Positions 29,602 through 39,190 of a stretch of 64,000 nucleotides of DNA are shown one piece after another. Made by a program: the position numbers and the translations under genes. Each line of letters starts with the position of its first letter. The stretch's first letter is position 1. The DNA is from Marinifilum fragile JCM 15579 (lineage in GTDB: Bacteria; Bacteroidota; Bacteroidia; Bacteroidales; Marinifilaceae). The stretch lies in contig NZ_BAZX01000002.1 of the NCBI RefSeq assembly GCF_001310955.1, positions 62,001 through 126,000 of the forward strand, in the 5' to 3' direction. The notes under the pieces were generated by a model. It searched no databases, was not told the DNA's origin, and saw only the letters and a program-made list of their open reading frames with translations.

Positions 29602-31511
29602 TTAATTGTTAAAATTGTATCCCTTGTGGTGAAACAAATAGCTTGCCGTTTGATAATACGTAATTGCATCTCTTAGCTCAGATTTGTTTAATTCACACGA
29701 TTTTTGATTATCATTCTCTATAGAATAGGATTCAATTCGTTTGGTTGGCAATTGAAGGGTTAATGAATTATTTTTAAGCAATCCAATTTTCTGATAAGTT
29801 CCAACTAAAGCCCTATCAGGTTGATCCAGAAGAATATCTTTACCGAAAAATTTAGATGTATAATCCATATTTAATAACCCCATAACAGTTGGAGCAAAAT
29901 CAATTTGAGAGGCCATCGTATTTACTTCTCTAGCTTCAATTATTCCTGGAGCATAAACCATAAGTGGGATGTGATATTTTTTACAGGTAAAGAGGTTTTA
30001 CCAGCACTAGAGGCACAGTGATCAGCTACAATTACAAATAGGGTATTGTTGAACCACTCATGTTTTTTTGCTTCACGAAGAAATTTGGCAATTGCATAGT
30101 CTGTATATTTCACAGCTCCTTTTCTTCCGCTATGAGAAGGAATATCAATCTTACCATCAGGATAGGTATATGGTCTATGGTTTGATGTTGTCATGATAAA
30201 ATTGTGGAATGGTTTCCCTGATTTATATGAATTATCTGCAACCTGCATGGCTTTGGCAAAAAGATCTTCATCGCAAACACCCCAGGCATTTTCGAATGTA
30301 ATTTCATCTTTCTCAAAATTTTTCTTGTCAACTATATTATAGCCACTATTTCCGAAGAAATAGTTCATGTTATCGAAATAACCATTACCTGCATATATAA
30401 AATTAGTGTCATATCCTTTTGATTTCAGAACATTACCCAAAGTAAACATCCCTTCATTATTTGGACGTTTCACAATAGAATATCCAGGCGTTGGAGGTAT
30501 TGAAAGCGTTAGAGCTTCCATGCCTCGAACAGTTCTGGTTCCCGTTGCATAAAAGTTGGTAAAAAATAGTGATTGTTGGGCAATGGTATCCATGTTTGGA
30601 GTAATATTGGAAGTTCCTCCAAATCGGGTAAAGAAAGATCCACTCAAACTCTCTACTGTAATCATCATCACATTGTACTTCTTGTCCTCACCTGGATAAT
30701 TGATTTTTCGAGTAACATCAAACACATCCTTACTAATAAATTCACTATTTGAAGTTTTAATAAGCTCTCGCAAATTAGTGAATGCCTCCTTGTCATCCAT
30801 CGATTGATAGAAGGATTTGTAATCTAGTTCGTTATTTCTGAAAGCCGAAAATATTTGATATATTCCATTGTGTGCAAGTTCATTGGAATAGGTGTTTTCT
30901 TGAATTTCAGCCGAGGTTTTATCAATGGTAAGAAAGGCCATTGTTGGGATCATCCAAAGTACAACACTGGTGATTAATCGACTCACAAATTTGGATTGAG
31001 AGTTAATGGATGAGTCAAATTGCTTCTTAACCAATGCAAAGATCCCTCCCGAAAGCAAAAGCATTCCAAAAATGATAATTGGCATTGGATAGGACTCTTT
31101 GATATTGGAGATTACCTCGTGTGTATAAACCAGATAATCCACTGCAATGAAGTTGTATCTTACACTAAACTCTTCCCAAAAAAACCATTCTCCAATTCCT
31201 GAAAACACAAGAATTCCAATGCTTACGATAAAGAAAGCATAAGATATCCAACGGTGTATTTTGCTGTTGAATATTTTATCCGGAACGATTAAAAGGTAGA
31301 ATACAAATGGAATGATGAAATAGGAGATGGCTACCAAATCGTAGAACAGACCAAATGCATAGATTTGAAAGAATCTGATGATGCTTAATTCTACATTCTG
31401 AAAATCTTTAATTAACAAAATGGTTCTTACCAAAAATGATAAGGCGATAAAAATAAAGCTAAATATGATCAAGCCGCCATAACGACTTTGTAGGATGTTT
31501 CTGAACTTCAT
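29602..31511 (-). CDS. LTA synthase-family sulfatase, frame interrupted
   Basis: Membrane-anchored alkaline-phosphatase-superfamily protein of about 637 residues. Five N-terminal membrane helices (about 12-190) precede a periplasmic sulfatase domain with NVMMITVESLSGSFF, TGTRTVRGMEALTLSIPPTPG (catalytic Thr region), FHNFIMTTSNHRPY and LFVIVADHCASSAGK. The frame changes at the A-run 29977-29982; seven A's instead of six give continuous sequence PVKKYHIPLMVYAPGIIEAREVNTMASQIDFAPTVMGLL. Homologues transfer glycerol-phosphate or phosphoethanolamine from phospholipids. The ATG at 31511 is used because the TTG at 31535 coincides with a -7-like element. It lies 75 bases before the lipid kinase and shares its transcript. 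Confidence 0.83.
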
Positions 31512-31561
31512 ATTTTTTGAATTGTGGGATTTCAAATTTTAATTCAAAAAAACAAAACAGT

Positions 31562-31579
31562 TCTAACAAAAATCTAACA
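31562..31579 (-). promoter_or_regulatory. Putative response-regulator box upstream of the sulfatase gene
   Basis: On the minus strand TGTTAGATTTTTGTTAGA: two TGTTAGA half-sites with an 11-base period, the geometry of OmpR/PhoB-family boxes. An identical 18-mer lies at 35945-35962. A -7-like TAAAATTTG (31533-31541) begins 20 bases downstream, which suits an activator at the -35 zone. Confidence 0.6.
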
Positions 31580-31630
31580 TCTGGCTTAGATGCCTGAAAA
31601 AGAAAATTAAAAAACTTTAAAAGCTTCTCT

Positions 31631-31663
31631 CAATCGAACTTGTTTTTAAAGAATGTTCGATTG
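31631..31663 (-). terminator. Possible terminator or hairpin after the epimerase gene
   Basis: CAATCGAAC and GTTCGATTG pair perfectly around a 15-base loop in the 249-base gap between the epimerase and sulfatase genes. There is no clear T-run, so it may be an attenuator or an RNA stability hairpin rather than a full terminator. Confidence 0.4.
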
Positions 31664-31784
31664 AAATACCAGCTTAATTAATCAAATCCCAAAATTCGAT
31701 TATCGCTCCAGATTTAGTATGGAAATGATAAAAAATAGAAGAAAGAAATATGAATAATAAAGTGAAACGTTCTCAAACTTGATT

Positions 31785-32786
31785 TTATACTACGATTCCC
31801 TTAGTATTTAATTTCTTGTACCATTGAACAAATAGTTCTATTCCTTGGTCGAATGAAACCTTAGGAGAATATCCAATTAGTTTTTTTGCTTTTGTTATAT
31901 CCGCAAAAGTTTGATATACATCGCCAGCTTGCATTGGAAGACGATTGATTTTTGGGATTATTTCTGAAGCTTTAGAAATGGCTTCTATCATTTGATTTAA
32001 GGTGATAGGATAACTGTTGCCAAGGTTTATGGTTTCAAATACATTCTCGTTTTTAAAAAGGTAATTACAAGTTTTAACAATTCCATCAACGGTATCGTCT
32101 ACATAAGTATAATCCCTTGCTGTGCTTCCGTCTCCAAATACAGGAATTGGCTCGTCATTCATCATCAATTTCAGAAATTTGTGAATTGCCAAATCTGGTC
32201 GTTGGCGAGGACCAAAAACGGTGAAGAATCTCAGGTTAATGATATCAAGCTTGTAAAGGTGGTGATAAGAGTGATTCAAAACCTCACAAGACTTTTTCGA
32301 AAAGGCATAGGGAGAAATAACATGATCAACATTCTGATCTTCCGAAAAAGGAACTGTTAAATTGTTTCCGTATACCGATGAGGATGAGGCGAAAGCTAGT
32401 TTTTTAATTCCCCTTTCGTTCATGAAATCAAGGATGTTTCGCGTAGCTGAAATATTGCTGTCAATATAACTTTGAGGAGCTTCTATTGATGGTCTTACAC
32501 CAGCTTTTCCCGCCAAGTGAACAATGAGAGAAACATTTTCCTCTATCATGTTTAAACTACCACTTTTACAAAGGTCTATTTGGTAAAATTTAAACGCCTT
32601 GTTTCGTTTGAATCCCTCCATATTTTTAATCTTTATATCGATTGAATAAAAGGGGTCAAAATTATCAAGACCTACTACGTGATATCCAAGATTTATAAGC
32701 TTTTCACACAAATGAGAACCTATAAATCCCGCACATCCTGTTACAAGGATGCTCTGTTTCTTTCTATTCTCTTGTTCAATTTTCAT
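31785..32786 (-). CDS. NAD-dependent epimerase, UDP-glucuronate 4-epimerase-like
   Basis: Short-chain dehydrogenase/epimerase of 333 residues. The NAD motif is VTGCAGFIGSHLCEKL (about 15-30). The catalytic Ser/Tyr/Lys are in ASSSSVYG and SPYAFSKKSCEVLNHSYHHLY. The substrate-binding region FFTVFGPRQRPDLAIHKFLKLM and MQAGDVYQTFADITKAKKLIGYSPK match UDP-glucuronate 4-epimerases (CapI/UGAE) better than GalE. The expected reaction is UDP-GlcA to UDP-GalA. Its start overlaps the 3' end of the GT39 gene by 11 bases, so the two are coupled. This makes a uronic acid the likely sugar handled by the island (inference). Confidence 0.86.
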   Translation of the reverse strand: MKIEQENRKKQSILVTGCAGFIGSHLCEKLINLGYHVVGLDNFDPFYSIDIKIKNMEGFKRNKAFKFYQIDLCKSGSLNMIEENVSLIVHLAGKAGVRPSIEAPQSYIDSNISATRNILDFMNERGIKKLAFASSSSVYGNNLTVPFSEDQNVDHVISPYAFSKKSCEVLNHSYHHLYKLDIINLRFFTVFGPRQRPDLAIHKFLKLMMNDEPIPVFGDGSTARDYTYVDDTVDGIVKTCNYLFKNENVFETINLGNSYPITLNQMIEAISKASEIIPKINRLPMQAGDVYQTFADITKAKKLIGYSPKVSFDQGIELFVQWYKKLNTKGIVV

Positions 32787-34514
32787 GGCCTTCTGAGTTA
32801 TTCTTTTCCAAAATCACAGTTTCTTCATAGGTTTTGTCAGGAATTGAAATGGGCGTAACCAAAGTGACGTATTTTTTTAAGTGTTCCTTGTTTCGTCGTT
32901 TTCCAACTCTTTGCATGTTATTATCATATCGACTGATAATCTCAAGTTTAATTTTACTCAATTGAGCTTTGGTGAATACATCATTGGGGTTTTCTGTAGA
33001 GATGACCACGAATGGCTTCTTCTCCGGTAAATTAATCTTTTCTTTTGTATTCCATTGTGTTACTTCTTTTCCAATTTCATATACCAACTCAATTCTGAAA
33101 TCATGTTTCCCGATGCTATAATAGTTGTATTTATGTAAATCCGGTATATTTCTAATCTCGGATATGCTCTTGAAATCAGGATTTCTGTTTAGAATTCCTC
33201 CTGTATGTGGAATAATAAAGATCACCACAATTAAGAGTAATGATGTTGTGCTTAATACCATACCTCTTACATTTCGATTGATCCAACAGATGACTAAACT
33301 CATTGCAACGAGTTCTGAAAAGATTGAGAAAAGTGCAAAAGAGGGAACAGACATTAAATTTTGTCTCTGAAACATAAAAAAGGTAACAATAGGAATCGAA
33401 AAAGCTATAATGATAATGGTCCAAATATTAATTCCAAATAAAATATGATCTGCTTTTTTAGCACTTTCATTCTTAAAAACAATATATAGGTGATGAAGGA
33501 ATTGCCCTGCCAATAAAGCGCTAGGAATCAATACGGGTAAAAGATATCTGTCTTTTTTCTCAGGAATCAACGAAAGAAGAATTACTGAAGATAAAGTCCA
33601 AATCAAGGCAAACTTGTATTCCTTTTTTGCCTTAAAGTTCTTAAGTGCATACGGGAATAATAAACTTGTAAATATAATAAGTGTCCATATTCCAGATTGA
33701 ATTGGAAAATTCCAATAGTAATAGAAAGGACGCACGTGGCGATTCATCCACGAACCAGACTCAAGTTTAGCAACTGCTGCAGCCTCTTGAGCATGTGCAA
33801 TTGAAATGTAAACTGGCCACCAAAAACTAATGATTGCAAATATGAACAAACAAAGTACAATGGGTTTCCAGTATTGTTTTAGGTTTTTTGGTCTGTAAAC
33901 TGAAAAATAAGCAATTAAAAATGGTAGAAGGAGAGCAAAAAATGCCACTGGACCTTTACTTAGAAAGGATAATCCTAACAAAACACCGATGAACGAAAAC
34001 TTAATCCATAAACTTTTGCTGTTATGATTTTTAAAGGCGCTGTGAATGATCCAGATGGCACCTAACATGAAGCTGTGACAATATATGTCCCATGTTCCTG
34101 TTCTGCTCATATAAAGTACATAAAAGCTGCTAACAAGGACAAGGCTGTTGGTTAATGCTTTTATTCTATTGCCGCTTAAACTAATGGTAAATTGATACAT
34201 GAAGAAAACCATTAGAGAACCCATTATTCCAGCTGGAAATCTAAGCATGCTTAAATCTTCCATGCCAAATATGTTTCCGAATATTGCAGTAATCCACGTT
34301 GGCAGTGGAGGTTTAGCCAGGCGCAATTCTCCATTCATCGTTGGCACAAGCCAGTTTCCTTTTTCAATCATTTCACGGGCCGTAACAAAGTTTCTAGCTC
34401 CATGATATTCACAAAGAACTCTTCATTGAAAAGGAAAAACGATACATAGCAAGTAATAATTAGCAAAATGGCATGTGCATATCTATTGTTATCTTGTATT
34501 GATTCAAAATTCAT
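32776..34514 (-). CDS. ArnT-like GT39 lipid-linked sugar transferase, frame interrupted
   Basis: Polytopic membrane protein of about 579 residues in the ArnT/PMT (GT39, GT83) superfamily. It moves a sugar from a polyprenyl-phosphate carrier to a periplasmic acceptor such as lipid A. The N-terminus has NEEFFVNIMEARNFVTAREMIEKGNWLVPTMNGELRLAKPPLPTW, with the acidic residue after the first helix, and about 11 further helices follow. The sequence breaks near 34398. The first 39 codons, from the ATG at 34514, are in another frame; restoring one G (GAGGCT) gives the continuous sequence above. It begins 6 bases after the LAB_N gene. The acceptor cannot be read from sequence. Confidence 0.82.
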
Positions 34515-34520
34515 TGATTG

Positions 34521-35165
34521 TTATTTTTCAGTTTTTACCGTGAGTTTTTTTTTGCGGATCAAAATGATATTTCGAGCGTAAACAATCATTCCAAATCCTT
34601 GTCCGACGAATAATACCGGATCTGTTCGATAGACTGCATAGGACAAAATCATACATGATCCGATGATGCTTATGATCCAAAATCCTAGAGGAAGGCAAGA
34701 TTCACCTTTTTTCTCGGAATAAATCCATTGATAAACAAATCGAAATGTGAAGGTTATTTGACCTGCCATACCCCAAATCAGGAGTAAAAATGGAATATCC
34801 TTATTCTTAAACAATAGGGTTTGATGTAATTCCCAGTTTAGTAAAATATTAGCAATGGCAATTATTGGAGTGCCAAGGGCCAGAACTCTCGAAATTAAAG
34901 GCAATTTTTTCCAGCGGTTTTGCAATTGAAGATTACGGATATAGATCGTATATGCAATGATTTGACCAAAGATGATCGCAAAATCGTTACGTAATAATCC
35001 ATACACAAATAAAAGCCAGGAGGCCAATATACTTAACTGCCAGAATATTGCGGGCGAAAGAGAATCTCCCGCTTTTTCAGATTTTATCCATTGAACAATT
35101 AGTCGTGCAGAGAATAAGGCTTGAGCCAAGAATCCAACGGCATAGATGTACAAGTTTTCTTTCAT
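34521..35165 (-). CDS. Membrane protein with two tandem LAB_N domains
   Basis: Protein of 214 residues with six or seven membrane segments. It contains two copies of the lipid-A-disaccharide-synthase N-terminal (LAB_N) domain: about 15-80 (ALFSARLIVQWIKSEKAGDSLSPAIFWQLS ... IAYTIYIRNLQL) and about 138-205 (TFRFVYQWIYSEKKGESCLPLGFWIIS ... GMIVYARNIILI). Most LAB_N proteins carry one. The start overlaps the GT2 stop by 4 bases (ATGA). LAB_N proteins often sit between a polyprenyl-phosphate GT2 and an ArnT-like enzyme, where a role in carrier-lipid flipping or GT2 anchoring is suspected; this is inference. It has no LpxB catalytic domain. Confidence 0.85.
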   Translation of the reverse strand: MKENLYIYAVGFLAQALFSARLIVQWIKSEKAGDSLSPAIFWQLSILASWLLFVYGLLRNDFAIIFGQIIAYTIYIRNLQLQNRWKKLPLISRVLALGTPIIAIANILLNWELHQTLLFKNKDIPFLLLIWGMAGQITFTFRFVYQWIYSEKKGESCLPLGFWIISIIGSCMILSYAVYRTDPVLFVGQGFGMIVYARNIILIRKKKLTVKTEK

Positions 35166-35890
35166 CCCTGGTTTGATATTTCATAATTGATATATCTTTT
35201 TTTCATCCAACGATAGGCAAAGCAATCTTTAAATGGCCCTATCAAGCGGTTGAACAGATGGTATTTTGCTTCGCCTGCAATTCGAGGGAAATGACGAACA
35301 GGGATCTGTTTAATTTCACCATTTTGGAGCATGATAAGAGCTGGAATAAAGCGGTGCATGCCTGTAAAAAATGGAATTTTCTGGGCATATTTAGTTTGCA
35401 TTATCTTTAAAGGACAACCCGTATCAATGGCATTATCTTTGGTCATAAAGCGACGAAAGTTGTTGGCTATGGTGGAGCTCATGTTTTTTACAAAACTATC
35501 TTTTCGGTCTTTTCGATAGCCTGTCACCAAAGCATAATCGTGGCGAAATTCCATTAGTAGATCAAAATCGAAAGGAGTTGTCTGTAAATCAGAATCAATA
35601 TAGCCTACAAATTCTGTGTTTGCATGATCAATACCTGCCTTAAGTGCGGCACTTAAGCCCATGTTTTTACTTAGCTCAATGAATTGAAAACGATCAGATC
35701 CATTACAAATTTTTTCAATCATCATTTGGCTGTGGTCTGATGATCCATCATTCACAAATAAGACCTTAGAGGGATAAGGAGAGACTGAAAAATAAGAATT
35801 AAATTCCTCTTTAACACGTTCAAGATTATCTTCTTCATTGTAAACTGGAACCACAATGGTTAGCTCAAATTTAGGGGGCGGTAAATTCAT
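35162..35890 (-). CDS. GT2 polyprenyl-phosphate glycosyltransferase (DPM1/ArnC/RgtE type)
   Basis: Cytoplasmic-face GT-A enzyme of 242 residues. Donor and metal motifs are IVVPVYNEEDNLERV, LFVNDGSSDHSQ, and the DxD-like YIDSDLQTTP; the acceptor region contains GCPLKIM and HRFIPALIMLQNG. Unlike ArnC it has no C-terminal membrane helices, so the adjacent LAB_N protein may anchor it. Expected reaction: nucleotide sugar plus polyprenyl phosphate to polyprenyl-phosphate sugar, which the GT39 enzyme then uses. It heads a four-gene operon preceded by a direct-repeat box. Confidence 0.88.
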   Translation of the reverse strand: MNLPPPKFELTIVVPVYNEEDNLERVKEEFNSYFSVSPYPSKVLFVNDGSSDHSQMMIEKICNGSDRFQFIELSKNMGLSAALKAGIDHANTEFVGYIDSDLQTTPFDFDLLMEFRHDYALVTGYRKDRKDSFVKNMSSTIANNFRRFMTKDNAIDTGCPLKIMQTKYAQKIPFFTGMHRFIPALIMLQNGEIKQIPVRHFPRIAGEAKYHLFNRLIGPFKDCFAYRWMKKRYINYEISNQG

Positions 35891-35944
35891 GATTTAATAT
35901 TTTTTTCTATTTCTAGGGAATGTGGAGTGAAAGTATATATTAAA

Positions 35945-35962
35945 TCTAACAAAAATCTAACA
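35945..35962 (-). promoter_or_regulatory. Putative response-regulator box upstream of the GT2 operon
   Basis: Same 18 bases as at 31562-31579 (TGTTAGA direct repeats, 11-base period on the minus strand), 54 bases before the GT2 start codon and overlapping the histidine kinase stop codon. Two identical copies inside one two-component-linked cluster suggest a shared operator. Confidence 0.6.
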
Positions 35963-37213
35963 GTCAAGTGGTATGAAGGTGAAAGTGTGTTTAAAATTCT
36001 TAAAAGAGTATTGAATTTTCATCCCATAGTGATCTGCAATCTTTTTTACAATGGCTAAGCCAATGCCCGTAGAATTGGGGTTTGTACTTTCCTTATAAAA
36101 ACGTTTGAATATTAATTCAGGCTCTTTTATGGCAGTTTCACCATGGTTTGAAATACTGAATTGATTTTTAGATATTTTAACTTCAATAATCTTACTTATA
36201 GGGCTGTGGTTTATCGCATTGGCTGTAATGTTTTGGATTAGAAGGTTAGCCAGACGTTTGTCCATTTTTACTTTACAATCTTCTGAGGCGCTTATATCTA
36301 CACTTAGGTTTCTATCCTGTAGAATATCATCTAAATTACTAATACGCAATGTAAATAGTTTGCGTAATGATAGTTCTTCCGTTTCATTGAACTGTCCATG
36401 ATCAATTTTAGCTAAAAGTAGAAGCCCTTTCACAATTCCTGATAAACGATCTGTCGAAAGGTAGATTTTGCGAATTGACTGGATTGTTTTATCATTTAAG
36501 TCAGTTTCAGAAAATAGATTTTCGCACTTGTTTCTGATAATTGCTAGTGGTGTTTGTAGTTCATGAGCAGCATTGGCTGAAAATTCTTTTGACTCTGCGT
36601 AATCTTTTTCTAATCGATACGACATTTTTGTGATCACTTGATTCAGGTCATCAAATTCATCGATACCAGTATTCTTTAAATTCAATTGATTATTGGAGTT
36701 AAAAGAATATTTTTTTAGCAATTCAACGTTTGTATTAAAAGTGCCCCAAAGTATTGTGTTCATTTTTTGAGTAAAAAGGAGGACCAGTACGAATATTAAT
36801 CCCAGAACGGTAGAAATTAAGGCCGTATAAAGAGAAAAGATATCATCAAACTCCATTAACATCTGGCGAGTGATAATTTGATAGTGCTTTTCATTAATTG
36901 ATTTATAAGTGCTTAATTCCCTATATGGAACAAGTTCGTTATGTACATCTTCGTATATAACTGTGTCTTTTGTTGTTGTATTTCCAATTTCAGAAAGAGA
37001 AACTTCTTTAACGATATCGGTTGGATATACATTAGGGAAATTATTATTTTTCTTAACGGTTTCAGCAATTACCTCTGCTTCAAGTAATAATTGTTGATCA
37101 ATCTCTTTTTTTAGTATAAAATTACTCAACAGAATGATTACAACATCAGCAATTAAAAATACAAGGATGCCATATCTTAAATAAGTACGGTTAATTTTGG
37201 TAAGCAACTTCAT
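35957..37213 (-). CDS. Sensor histidine kinase
   Basis: Membrane sensor kinase of 418 residues. Two membrane helices (about 13-34 and 129-147) enclose a periplasmic sensor loop of about 95 residues with no known fold. A HAMP-like linker follows. His217 lies in NAAHELQTPLAII; the N box is NITANAINHS and the G box STGIGLAIVKKIADHYG. It starts 2 bases after the response regulator and overlaps the following operator box. The signal is unknown. Given its neighbours, it may sense envelope damage, cations or antimicrobial peptides in the manner of PhoQ/PmrB, but the loop has no visible acidic cation patch. Confidence 0.92.
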   Translation of the reverse strand: MKLLTKINRTYLRYGILVFLIADVVIILLSNFILKKEIDQQLLLEAEVIAETVKKNNNFPNVYPTDIVKEVSLSEIGNTTTKDTVIYEDVHNELVPYRELSTYKSINEKHYQIITRQMLMEFDDIFSLYTALISTVLGLIFVLVLLFTQKMNTILWGTFNTNVELLKKYSFNSNNQLNLKNTGIDEFDDLNQVITKMSYRLEKDYAESKEFSANAAHELQTPLAIIRNKCENLFSETDLNDKTIQSIRKIYLSTDRLSGIVKGLLLLAKIDHGQFNETEELSLRKLFTLRISNLDDILQDRNLSVDISASEDCKVKMDKRLANLLIQNITANAINHSPISKIIEVKISKNQFSISNHGETAIKEPELIFKRFYKESTNPNSTGIGLAIVKKIADHYGMKIQYSFKNFKHTFTFIPLDC

Positions 37214-37215
37214 GT

Positions 37216-37899
37216 TTAATGAATTTCAAGTTTGTATCCGAAACCATGAACGGTTTTAATGTAATTTTCGCCAGTATGCTTTTTAAGTTTTTTTCTGAGA
37301 CGATTAATATGAGTGTATATGAAATCGGAGTTGTCCATGAAAACTGAATTTTCGCCCCATACATGCTCGAATAAACTCTCCTTGGTTAGAACTCTATTTT
37401 TATTTTCGATAAAATAAAGCAAGAGATCATATTCTTTTTTGCTGAAATCTACATACTCTCCAGCAATTTTTACAGATCTATCTTGTGTTTCAATTTCAAT
37501 ATTTTCGAAATGGATAATGCTTGCCTGTGAATGAAAATTTCTACGTAAAAGGGCATTTATGCGAGCATATAGTTCAGATAAATGAAATGGTTTTACTAAA
37601 TAATCGTCGGCTCCCAGGTTTAATCCATCCACACGATCTTCCAGCTTATCACGTGCCGAAATAATAATTACCCCACTATCATTCCAAATGGATTTGATAA
37701 AAGAAATACAATCCAGACCATCACCATCAGGCAAACTCAAATCAAGCAAAATAACTGGATAAAACGTTTTATCGAAAAATTGCTTTCCCTCTTTGACCGT
37801 TGATGCACAGATACATTCAAATCCTGAAGAGTTTAAAAAATCTGCAATGGTTTGTTGTAAAATTAAGTCATCTTCAATCAATAAAATTTTTTTATTCAT
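37216..37899 (-). CDS. OmpR-family response regulator
   Basis: Two-domain regulator of 227 residues. The receiver domain has the acidic pair (EDD, about 9-11), phospho-acceptor Asp53 in ILLDLSLPDGDG, Ser in ISARD and Lys in YLVKPF. The C-terminal winged helix (about 130-225, HVWGENSVFMDNSDFIYTHINRLRKKLKKHTGENYIKTVHGFGYKL) is the OmpR type, which binds direct repeats with a period of 10-11 bases. Two such repeats lie within its own cluster. It is the first gene of the minus-strand envelope island. Confidence 0.93.
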   Translation of the reverse strand: MNKKILLIEDDLILQQTIADFLNSSGFECICASTVKEGKQFFDKTFYPVILLDLSLPDGDGLDCISFIKSIWNDSGVIIISARDKLEDRVDGLNLGADDYLVKPFHLSELYARINALLRRNFHSQASIIHFENIEIETQDRSVKIAGEYVDFSKKEYDLLLYFIENKNRVLTKESLFEHVWGENSVFMDNSDFIYTHINRLRKKLKKHTGENYIKTVHGFGYKLEIH

Positions 37900-37964
37900 A
37901 GGGGTTGAAATTAAATAACGGAGCCACGATATTGCAAATAAACATGAATTCGATTTAAATATTG

Positions 37965-39047
37965 CTATTCCATAAACAGATTGGCAATTTCATGACTAAA
38001 GTTTCTGAACCTTACACCTGAAAGATTCGTTAAAATCACTACGCAGATTTCTTCTTTGGGATAAATGATCATGTGTGTGGTTGCTCCAATTGATCCACCT
38101 GAATGACCATAGTAGTAATGACCTTTACGATCTTTTCCACTTGCCCAACCAATTCCATACTCAGTAACTTTTCCTTTTGTTGTTTTCTGTGAACGAGTTA
38201 ATTCATCAATTTGTTTTTGACTCAGGTAACCGGCTTTGCTATGAGCCTTGGCAAATCGCATGATATCTTCTGAGGTAGACAAAAAGCCGCCACCAGCCCA
38301 TTTAATGCTGTTGTCAACAAAAGGTCCGTTTATAATTTTGTTATTCTTACTTCTTTGATAAAAACCTGTTCGATTGGGAATAATACTATCGGTATGATCG
38401 GCGATGGTATTGTGCATTTCCAAAGGATTGAAAACATGCTTTTGCATATAGGAAAGAAATTCTTCTCCGGAAGCTTTCTCGACAATGCGGCTCAATAAGT
38501 TCCAACCATAGCTTGAATAGTGGTACTCTTTACCAGGATATGAGATCAGAGGATCATTTTCGAAGATTTCAAGTGCATCATCAATATTGTCGAAATGTTT
38601 GGCACTTAAAAATTCATTTCCATTGTAATGACGAATGCCTGCCAAATGACCAGCTACCATTCGACTGGTGATTTTAGCTTGTTTTTTAGGAAAATCGGGT
38701 AAATAGAATTGAATGGACGAATCCAATTGAAGTTTGTTTTGAGCCCACAATTGTATAAGCGCATCTGCACTCACAGGTTTTGAGATACTACCAATACGAA
38801 ACTTTGTTTTAGCAGGATCTACTTTTGTTTGTGCTTCCAGATTTCCATATCCAAATCCTTTGGAAAGAACATTTTCACCTTTCACCGAAACGGTAATTGC
38901 CAATCCCGGAATTTGATTTTTTGCAATAAAGTCATTTGTCAATTCAATGGCTTGCTCAATAGGTTTATCATACACTGCTTTTTGACTATGGCATGATAGT
39001 GCAAGAAGAACAAAAAGGCATGTCAGTACAGGTTTTGAGAATTTCAT
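37965..39047 (-). CDS. Serine hydrolase of the beta-lactamase/PBP (class C-like) family
   Basis: Exported protein of 360 residues; the signal peptide (LTCLFVLLALSCHSQ) ends in a possible lipobox. The active-site motifs are SISK in FRIGSISKPVSA (about 92-95), a YSSYGWN motif in place of YxN, and HSGGS in place of KTG. This pattern fits the esterase/D-aminopeptidase/class C relatives more than a resistance enzyme. It precedes the response regulator on the same strand and is separated by only 65 bases from it, but in the direction of transcription it lies downstream of the RR start, so no operon link is implied. Substrate unknown. Confidence 0.85.
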   Translation of the reverse strand: MKFSKPVLTCLFVLLALSCHSQKAVYDKPIEQAIELTNDFIAKNQIPGLAITVSVKGENVLSKGFGYGNLEAQTKVDPAKTKFRIGSISKPVSADALIQLWAQNKLQLDSSIQFYLPDFPKKQAKITSRMVAGHLAGIRHYNGNEFLSAKHFDNIDDALEIFENDPLISYPGKEYHYSSYGWNLLSRIVEKASGEEFLSYMQKHVFNPLEMHNTIADHTDSIIPNRTGFYQRSKNNKIINGPFVDNSIKWAGGGFLSTSEDIMRFAKAHSKAGYLSQKQIDELTRSQKTTKGKVTEYGIGWASGKDRKGHYYYGHSGGSIGATTHMIIYPKEEICVVILTNLSGVRFRNFSHEIANLFME

Positions 39048-39125
39048 AAGTTTAGTTTTGGTGGATATGAGTTAAAATTATAAAATAATTCAAATATGAT
39101 TGTACTGTTTAAGTTATGTTTCGCA

Positions 39126-39156
39126 TTTGTCAAATCATATGCTTTTGATTAATTTG
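39126..39156 (+). promoter_or_regulatory. Bacteroidota-type promoter of the YihY gene
   Basis: TTTG (39126-39129), 19 bases, TTAATTTG (39149-39156; one mismatch to TAnnTTTG), 34 bases before the ATG. Confidence 0.5.
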
Positions 39157-39190
39157 CGAACTATAAAAACTATTATAAAAAGCTTTACTG

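Noticed and set aside
28651..37899. Considered as a canonical arn operon for aminoarabinose
   Set aside because: No ArnA, ArnB or ArnD homologue is present; only the GT2, GT39 and an epimerase are shared in type.
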